Shown one piece after another: positions 4,797-9,458 of a DNA stretch of 9,458 nt. The translations under genes were made by a program, and so were the position numbers. Source of the DNA: CAWBKV01 sp041946675 (GTDB lineage Archaea; Halobacteriota; Methanosarcinia; Methanotrichales; Methanotrichaceae); contig JBHGAU010000090.1 of the NCBI GenBank assembly GCA_041946675.1, positions 1 through 9,458 of the forward strand, written 5' to 3'. Position 1 is the first letter of the stretch. Each line of letters starts with the position of its first letter. The notes below the pieces were generated by a model, which saw nothing but the letters and a program-made list of their open reading frames with translations, was not told the DNA's origin and did no database searches.

Positions 4797-7463
4797 ATGA
4801 AACCCTGGTACTCGATGACGGCTGACGAGGCATTGAGTAGCCTAGGCTCAGGGACGGATGGCCTCAGCAGCGATGAAGCCGTCCGAAGGCTAGCAAAATA
4901 TGGCCCAAACAGAATCGAGAGCCCTTATAAGCCATCGTCCATACGGATATTTCTGAGCCAATTCAAAGATTATCTTCTGATTGTTCTGATCTTTGCTGCA
5001 ATCATTGCCTTCATAGCTGGAGAGGTAACCAACGCCTATGTAATTTTGGGCATAGTCCTTCTTGTAGCAATCATAGGTTTTGTCCAGGAGTACAAAGCAG
5101 AAAAGGCGATGGAAGCGCTCAGGAATATGGTTGCTCCAGAGGCCGATGCCTTCAAAGACGGCAGATTAGTTGTGATCCCGGCTGAAGATCTGGTGCCTGG
5201 GGACATAATCTTTCTCGAAGCCGGAGATAAGATCCCGGCCGATGGAAGGATCATCGAAGAGACTTTCCTCGAAATCATAGAGGCATCTTTGACAGGCGAG
5301 TCGCTGCCTGTAAAAAAGGATATTAAGCCATTGCCCGAGGAGACGGCGCTTGCGGATAGAAAGAACATGGTCTTCATGGGCACAATAGTCTCCTACGGCA
5401 ACTGCAAGGCCGTTGTGACGGCTACTGGTCTCGACACTGAGCTTGGAAAGATCTCGGGCATGATCCAGCATGTTCCAGAAGAGCCGCCGCTAAAAAAGAA
5501 GCTTGATGAGCTTGCAAAAAGGCAGGCGTCGATAGTATTTGCAGTATCTGTGCTTGTATTCGTCCTTGCGGTGAACAGAGGCTCATCTGTCATGGATACT
5601 CTGATCACGGCCATTGCCCTGGCAGTTGCAGGTGTTCCTGAGGCTCTTCCATTCATTGTAACTCTGGCCCTCGCATATGGAACCCGAGTGATGGCGAAAA
5701 AGAAAGCCATAATAAGAAGCCTTCCAGCGGTTGAAACTCTGGGCTCTATAACGGCAATTTGCACAGATAAGACAGGCACATTGACAACAGGCGAGATGAC
5801 TCTATGCGAGATCAGGACGCATAGATCCATAGAGGTAACAGGAATTGGATACGATCCTTCAGGCTCTTTTCTCGTGGATGGTAAGCCCATTGATCCTATT
5901 GATCCTAAAGCCGAGGATATAGCCACCCTTCTGAAGATAGGTGTTCTCTCCAACAATGCCGATCTGGAAAAGGCAGACGATGCTTGGCAGATTGTCGGAG
6001 ATCCAACTGAGGGCGCGCTGATAGTTGGCGCTAAGAAGGCAGGACTTCTTGAGAGCATTAGAGAGGAGTACGTCGAGGTAGTTGAATACCCGTTTGATTC
6101 TGAACGGAAGATCATGACAACAGTCAACACGTCCGAATCAGGAGGCATTATCGCCGCAATGAAGGGCGCTCCTGAGATGGTTCTCAATCGTTGCTCTTTC
6201 ATCTTATGCCCCAGTGGCATAAGGCCATTCACTGATGATGATCGTACAGAGATACTGGCCTCTGCAGATAACATGGCAGAGCGGGCGCTGAGAGTACTTG
6301 CAATGGCTTGGAAGGAGATAGAGCATGAGACTCCGCTTGAAAGGGACTATGTTGAATCAGGGATGATCTTTGCAGGCATTGTGGGCATGAGGGACCCGCC
6401 GAGGCCGGAGGCAAAAGAGGCAATTGGCATATGTAAGCTTGCGGGGATTAGGCCAGTAATGATAACAGGAGATCACCGGCTGATTGCAAAGGCGATAAGC
6501 CTGGAGCTTGGAATAGGCAATGGAGAAGTCATCGAAGGGCGCGAGCTTGACCAGATGAGCGATGATGACCTTTTCAGCAGGGTGGAGCACGTCTCAGTGT
6601 TTGCGAGGGTGACTGCAGAGCATAAGGTGCGCATAGTTCAGGCACTGAAAAGGCATGACAACGTAGTTGCAATGACGGGCGACGGCGTAAACGATGCCCC
6701 TGCGCTGAGAGCCGCCGATATTGGCGTGGCAATGGGCAGGACAGGCACCGATGTCGCAAAGGAGGCTTCGGGCATCATCATCACAGATGATAACTTTGCA
6801 AGCATAATCAGGGCAATAGAGGAAGGCAGGAGGATCTATGATAACATAAGAAGCGGCACAGCCTACTTGCTGTCTGTCAGCTTCGCTGAGCTGGCAATGA
6901 TCTTTCTGGGAGTGGTTCTCGGCTTTCCAGTACCTCTGCTGGCTGTTCAGATACTGTGGATAAATGTAATTGCTGAGGAGATGCCTGCAGTAGGCCTGGC
7001 AATAGAGCCCATTCGTTCCAATATAATGCGAAAAAAACCGCGAGACCCGAAGGAGCCCTTGCTCTCTATCGGATTACTTATATATACGCTTGGAATGGCT
7101 TCGGCTATTGTCGCGGGATCTCTTGGATTATATGTAATCGCGCTTAATAATATGGATTTGAGCTATGCCAGGACTATAGCCTTTGTAAGCTTAGGCTTTT
7201 TCACAATCTACAATGCATATAGCAGCAGATCCATTGAGGATTCTGTACTGATGATGAATCCCTCAAGCAATAGAATGCTTATCATTGGCATCCTGGCTTC
7301 TTTATTGGCAATACTGGCTGCTGTGTACATCCCCTTCATGCAATCGATCTTCGGGACAGTGCCATTAAGAGCCGAGGCATATGGATCGATCGCTATTGCA
7401 CTCTTTCTCATAATACTGGCGACAGAGGCCATGAAGATGTTCTTACATCGTCTGAAGCAGTAG
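4797..7463 (+). CDS. P-type cation-transporting ATPase (P2-type, Ca2+-pump-like)
   Basis: This is an 888-residue membrane pump of full length that uses ATP to move a cation across the cell membrane. Order: an N-terminal cation-ATPase segment (1-50); M1 and M2 (about 57-98); the actuator domain with TGES (166-169); M3 and M4 with PEALP (281-285); the phosphorylation motif DKTGT (324-328, Asp324); a nucleotide domain with DPTEGAL (402-408) and KGAPE (456-460); GMRDPPR (530-536); TGD (557-559); TGDGVNDAP (627-635); and M5-M10 (about 688-884). The general layout resembles SERCA/PMCA-type P2 pumps. Aligned by eye to SERCA, Glu282, Asn723 and Glu698 match Glu309, Asn796 and Glu771. Asp800 is replaced by Glu727, Thr799 by Ala726 and Asn768 by Ser695. 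Ca2+ is the most likely substrate, but another cation is possible. The gene has its own promoter, divergent from the thermosome. Confidence 0.93.
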   Translation: MKPWYSMTADEALSSLGSGTDGLSSDEAVRRLAKYGPNRIESPYKPSSIRIFLSQFKDYLLIVLIFAAIIAFIAGEVTNAYVILGIVLLVAIIGFVQEYKAEKAMEALRNMVAPEADAFKDGRLVVIPAEDLVPGDIIFLEAGDKIPADGRIIEETFLEIIEASLTGESLPVKKDIKPLPEETALADRKNMVFMGTIVSYGNCKAVVTATGLDTELGKISGMIQHVPEEPPLKKKLDELAKRQASIVFAVSVLVFVLAVNRGSSVMDTLITAIALAVAGVPEALPFIVTLALAYGTRVMAKKKAIIRSLPAVETLGSITAICTDKTGTLTTGEMTLCEIRTHRSIEVTGIGYDPSGSFLVDGKPIDPIDPKAEDIATLLKIGVLSNNADLEKADDAWQIVGDPTEGALIVGAKKAGLLESIREEYVEVVEYPFDSERKIMTTVNTSESGGIIAAMKGAPEMVLNRCSFILCPSGIRPFTDDDRTEILASADNMAERALRVLAMAWKEIEHETPLERDYVESGMIFAGIVGMRDPPRPEAKEAIGICKLAGIRPVMITGDHRLIAKAISLELGIGNGEVIEGRELDQMSDDDLFSRVEHVSVFARVTAEHKVRIVQALKRHDNVVAMTGDGVNDAPALRAADIGVAMGRTGTDVAKEASGIIITDDNFASIIRAIEEGRRIYDNIRSGTAYLLSVSFAELAMIFLGVVLGFPVPLLAVQILWINVIAEEMPAVGLAIEPIRSNIMRKKPRDPKEPLLSIGLLIYTLGMASAIVAGSLGLYVIALNNMDLSYARTIAFVSLGFFTIYNAYSSRSIEDSVLMMNPSSNRMLIIGILASLLAILAAVYIPFMQSIFGTVPLRAEAYGSIAIALFLIILATEAMKMFLHRLKQ

Positions 7464-7529
7464 TATATTCTTAATCACATAATAATAATACTGGTCAGGT
7501 AGTCAAGGAGTAATCTATTATTTTTCAGT

Positions 7530-7540
7530 AAATTTTATAT
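7530..7540 (+). promoter_or_regulatory. TATA-like site overlapping the start region of the next gene
   Basis: AAATTTTATAT (7530-7540) is the best TATA match in the 79-bp gap after the ATPase. It ends only 2 nt before the GTG at 7543. If it is the promoter, transcription would start near 7562-7566, just at the GAGGAGG (7565-7571), and the GTG could not be the true start. A more distant AT-rich site (CATAATAATAATAC, 7478-7491) could serve instead. Confidence 0.3.
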
Positions 7541-7542
7541 GC

Positions 7543-8256
7543 GTGAAATGCTATTCAGCCCTTAGAGGAGGTTTAGCCATTAATAGTATTATTATGCTGT
7601 TACTAGTCGCATCAGTGATCATCTCAACCTCGGCTGGAATAGAGCCTATTGCACTCGGCCAGGGCAGGGCGGATAAGGCAATCAACCTGGATATGGGATC
7701 AAGACACTCATCTATAACTCCTAAATTTGGAATGAACGGATTTGCTTCTCCTCTCGTCCTGCAGCCCATGGAGCTGGACCCCGGAGCCATGGTAACACAA
7801 TCCCAGAGGTTCAGAGATCAGTCTCAGGCACTGAGGGACCAATCCAGTGCCATCTACAATGGGACTGCAGTCCTTCTGGAGAAGACATCGGCATTTGCAG
7901 CTCAGGTCGAGAATGATAAGGCCAGAGTTGAGGTTCTAAAAGAGGATGCATCCGCCAGCGCAGACTCCTCGCTGAGAAGTGCCCTGATGGCAGGGGACTA
8001 CCTCAATAATACCAGGGCAGTATATGGCGATACCAGGATGCTGTATAACTTGACTAGAATCTCGGAAAGAAAGGTTGAGACCGCTATAAGGATGAATATA
8101 CCAAGGGCAATGGGCGGTGTCAGCACATACAATAATGTCCCGGCTGGCGCGAGCGATGTCGGAGCTGTGCAGCAGGAGGTCTTGATCCTGTCTGAGAAAG
8201 TGGATACTTTGGAAAGAAGGATATCTGAGCTTGAAGGTGCATCTCGGACTAAATGA
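7543..8256 (+). CDS. Exported coiled-coil protein of unknown function
   Basis: The frame encodes up to 237 residues and matches no family I know. From the GTG at 7543 the protein opens with a basic n-region and the hydrophobic segment INSIIMLLLVASVIISTSA (13-31), a signal peptide or membrane anchor. The start is uncertain. No Shine-Dalgarno site precedes the GTG, GAGGAGG (7565-7571) lies inside this frame, and the first in-frame ATG is 7594 (22 nt after it). Residues 84-180 are rich in Gln, Asp, Arg and Ala and predicted helical, with the near repeat FRDQSQALRDQSSAI (90-104). Residues 209-231 form a clean heptad coiled coil with Val213, Leu216, Val220, Leu223, Ile227 and Leu230 at a/d positions. 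Three Asn-x-Thr sites suggest an outside location. It could be an oligomeric surface spacer. It ends 5 bp from the stop of the convergent minus-strand gene. Confidence 0.7.
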   Translation: MKCYSALRGGLAINSIIMLLLVASVIISTSAGIEPIALGQGRADKAINLDMGSRHSSITPKFGMNGFASPLVLQPMELDPGAMVTQSQRFRDQSQALRDQSSAIYNGTAVLLEKTSAFAAQVENDKARVEVLKEDASASADSSLRSALMAGDYLNNTRAVYGDTRMLYNLTRISERKVETAIRMNIPRAMGGVSTYNNVPAGASDVGAVQQEVLILSEKVDTLERRISELEGASRTK

Positions 8257-8261
8257 TTGAT

Positions 8262-8723
8262 TTAAATGACTTGATTGGGCGGCGATCTGGCAATGCAGAA
8301 TACATTTGGCGTGGAAGTCACGTTATAGAACGTCTTTGGCCGCCCTTCAGGATAGACCACAGTAAGCTTGTCTACCTTTATGCCGAGCGGCCTTGATTCA
8401 AATAAATAATAACCGCTATTGTATTTGCCTGCTCCGCTTGCAATCATAGCTGCGCTATCAGGATCGGCCCTGATAGTAGATACGTTATTAAAGTAGCCCA
8501 ATACTGAAATGAGATCCGGCTCAATGTATTTACAGCCCAATGCAATTACATAAAACTTGGTGAACATCTCAAGGGTATAGTTAATCTCAAAAATGGCATT
8601 GCCTTCATCCAAGCGCATATTCATATCTTTTACATAGAAATAATTTTCACCCATTGCCGGGCAGATGGTAAACGCTACTATTACAATAAACACTGCTGCT
8701 GCCAGAAGAGATCTCATGTGCAT
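8262..8723 (-). CDS. Small secreted protein of unknown function
   Basis: This is a 153-residue exported protein. MHMRSLLAAAVFIVIVAFTICPAMG is a signal peptide with likely cleavage near residue 25. The mature part is Tyr-rich and reads as beta-strand, for example NAIFEINYTLEMFTKFYVIALGC and IKVDKLTVVYPEGRPKTFYNVTSTPNVF. Cys64 and Cys143 are the only cysteines in it and could form a disulfide. The ATG at 8723 is preferred over the one two codons later because AAAGGT (minus 8736-8731) stands 7 nt away. That site overlaps the TAA of the zinc-ribbon gene just upstream, with only 11 nt between the two genes, so they are very likely co-transcribed and may be translationally coupled. I do not recognise the family. 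Confidence 0.75.
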   Translation of the reverse strand: MHMRSLLAAAVFIVIVAFTICPAMGENYFYVKDMNMRLDEGNAIFEINYTLEMFTKFYVIALGCKYIEPDLISVLGYFNNVSTIRADPDSAAMIASGAGKYNSGYYLFESRPLGIKVDKLTVVYPEGRPKTFYNVTSTPNVFCIARSPPNQVI

Positions 8724-8734
8724 ATAGTCGACCT

Positions 8735-8926
8735 TTATCCTTTGAAGCCTAATAACGGAGGTAGGACGAGTATTGCCAGCATGAGTACTATGAAGGCCCC
8801 AAACATGATCTGTTGACGCCTCTGGGTAGATCTGTATTTGGATTCGCAGAGTTCATCGCAGAAATTTCCTTCTCCTATAGCATTGCCGCATACAATGCAA
8901 TGCTTGTGGGGCGTTATACCTGCCAT
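8735..8926 (-). CDS. Zn-ribbon, single-membrane-segment small protein (DUF2116-like)
   Basis: This is a 63-residue protein. An N-terminal zinc ribbon has Cys10-x2-Cys13 and Cys23-x3-Cys27, with His7 and His9 close by (HKHCIVCGNAIGEGNFCDELC). It is followed by a basic stretch (KYRSTQRRQQ, 30-39) and one hydrophobic helix (about 40-59). This layout matches the small archaeal proteins grouped as DUF2116, whose function is unknown. The membrane segment would leave the zinc ribbon in the cytoplasm. I start at 8926 because GGTGATC (minus 8935-8929) is an exact anti-16S match at short spacing. An upstream in-frame ATG at 8977 would add 17 residues of no clear character. It is first in a two-gene operon with the secreted protein. 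Confidence 0.78.
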   Translation of the reverse strand: MAGITPHKHCIVCGNAIGEGNFCDELCESKYRSTQRRQQIMFGAFIVLMLAILVLPPLLGFKG

Positions 8927-8960
8927 ATGATCACCGATTGAATATGGTTGATCTAGTGAG

Positions 8961-8968
8961 TAAATAAG
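8961..8968 (-). promoter_or_regulatory. TATA box of the zinc-ribbon operon
   Basis: On the minus strand CTTATTTA (8968-8961), preceded by GCAAAAC as a possible BRE, would place the start of transcription near 8938 and a very short leader carrying GGTGATC. This placement also supports the ATG at 8926, since the longer frame would begin upstream of the box. Confidence 0.4.
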
Positions 8969-8977
8969 GTTTTGCAC

Positions 8978-9236
8978 GGCAAAGCTCTGCTGGAAGGCAC
9001 TAATGCAAGTAGAATTGATTACTATGACAAATAGAGTAACCTGTTTGTGCAGTTATTTTTTATTAATATCGTTCAGTCCCATAATTACTATGAATGGAAG
9101 GCCATCGATTTGCGTTTATAACATATAAAATAATATTATAACGTATATAGAACATATTGCAACTTAAGAGCCTTAAATCTTTACCATATTAGCCAAAATC
9201 TCAAGTTTATTTTTCCACTGGAAATAAAGGGGTTGT
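8978..9236. other. AT-rich non-coding stretch
   Basis: No open frame here looks like a gene. Between 9110 and 9165 the sequence is strongly AT-rich (TTTATAACATATAAAATAA, then TATTATAACGTATATAGAAC) and includes the 10-bp palindrome ATAATATTAT (9130-9139). T6 occurs at 9055-9060. It could contain promoters for a gene beyond the window or an easily melted segment next to the repeat array. Confidence 0.5.
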
Positions 9237-9337
9237 ATAGCTGGCTATGATTCGCTGTGCAATGGGTATATAGCTGACTGCATAACCGGTTATATTGTTG
9301 GCAATAAAGCCGGTTAGAATATCCTTGGTTATATAAC
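9237..9337. repeat. Cluster of short palindromes next to the tandem array
   Basis: Three dyads occur in 101 bp: ATAGC-TG-GCTAT (9237-9248), the perfect 12-bp ATAACCGGTTAT (9282-9293), and the perfect 10-bp GTTATATAAC (9328-9337), which directly abuts the first 15-nt unit. The ATAAC half-site of the second and third also ends every unit of the array, suggesting one binding protein or one evolutionary source. Confidence 0.6.
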
Positions 9338-9458
9338 ACTTGATCAGATAACACTTGATCAGATAACACTTGATCAGATAACATTTGATCAGATAACACT
9401 TGATCAGATAACATTTGATCAGATAACATTTGATCAGATAACATTTGATCAGATAACA
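9338..9458. repeat. 15-nt tandem repeat array with TGATCA core, at least 8 copies
   Basis: Eight complete units of A[C/T]TTGATCAGATAAC run without gaps from 9338 to 9457, and a ninth begins at 9458, so the array continues past the window. The only variable base is the second (C, C, C, T, C, T, T, T). Each unit has the palindrome TGATCA and ends in GATAAC. The 15-nt period keeps a reading frame open on both strands (MLSDQ or VLSDQ on minus, ITLDQ or ITFDQ on plus), but the plus frame has no start codon in the window and neither flank looks coding. There are no spacers, so it is not CRISPR. Iteron-like binding array, microsatellite-type locus, or coding repeat of a gene beyond the edge are all possible. 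Confidence 0.9.

Noticed and set aside
5393..6274. Minus-strand open frame of 293 codons inside the ATPase gene
   Set aside because: It is a shadow of the well-supported ATPase coding sequence, with Ser-rich composition and no family features.
9181..9444. Minus-strand open frame of 87 codons with MLSDQ/VLSDQ pentapeptides
   Set aside because: The frame stays open only because the repeat period is 15 nt. The non-repeat part is Tyr/Cys/Asn/Gln-rich, crosses palindromic intergenic DNA and has no Shine-Dalgarno site at a defined start. A coding repeat from a gene beyond the edge is not excluded.
9338..9458. CRISPR array
   Set aside because: The 15-nt units are contiguous, with no spacers between them.

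Overview
The window reads as a piece of an archaeal chromosome, most likely a methanogen of the Methanosarcinales, with Methanotrichaceae (Methanothrix/Methanosaeta) as my best guess. The evidence is a group II chaperonin (thermosome) with a Gly-Met-rich tail, TATA/BRE-like promoters, strong GGAGG-type Shine-Dalgarno sites, CARDB-type secreted proteins, and a small zinc-ribbon membrane protein of a type common in Euryarchaeota. The genus is inference from family resemblance, not from a database match.

Left part (1-2884), a cell-surface and accessory region. It opens with what looks like the C-terminal codons and right-end hairpin of an IS200/IS605-type TnpB element (1-102). Two tandem paralogous genes follow, at 216-833 and 938-1642. 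Each encodes a signal peptide and a single CARDB domain. Their 5' ends, C-terminal tails and 3' flanks are nearly identical in DNA while the middles have diverged. Each is followed by the same 44-nt stem-loop, and one of the two differences between the copies preserves a base pair. Next is a predicted lipoprotein (1794-2444) with three 12-residue Tyr/Asp/Pro/Gly repeats and a Gly/Ser/Tyr-rich tail. The gap at 2445-2884 holds two small perfect tandem duplications, T-tracts and a possible gene remnant.

Middle part (2885-7463), divergent core genes. The thermosome subunit is on the minus strand and an 888-residue P-type cation ATPase is on the plus strand. They are separated by a 226-bp region with promoters in both directions and an 8-bp inverted repeat upstream of the thermosome TATA box. 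The ATPase has all catalytic motifs. Its ion-site residues in M5/M6 differ from canonical Ca2+ pumps, so the transported ion is not certain.

Right part (7464-9458). A secreted or anchored coiled-coil protein of unknown function (7543-8256, plus) converges on a two-gene minus-strand operon: a Zn-ribbon/one-TM protein (8735-8926) followed by a small secreted protein (8262-8723). The last ~530 bp have no convincing gene. They hold an AT-rich stretch, a cluster of short palindromes (ATAACCGGTTAT, GTTATATAAC), and then at least eight tandem copies of a 15-nt unit centred on TGATCA that run off the right edge.

The surface-protein genes plausibly share a role at the cell envelope (inference). The thermosome and ATPase are housekeeping functions. 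The most unusual items are the 15-nt iteron-like array with its palindromes, the duplicated structured 3' element, and the conserved-ends/divergent-middle CARDB pair.
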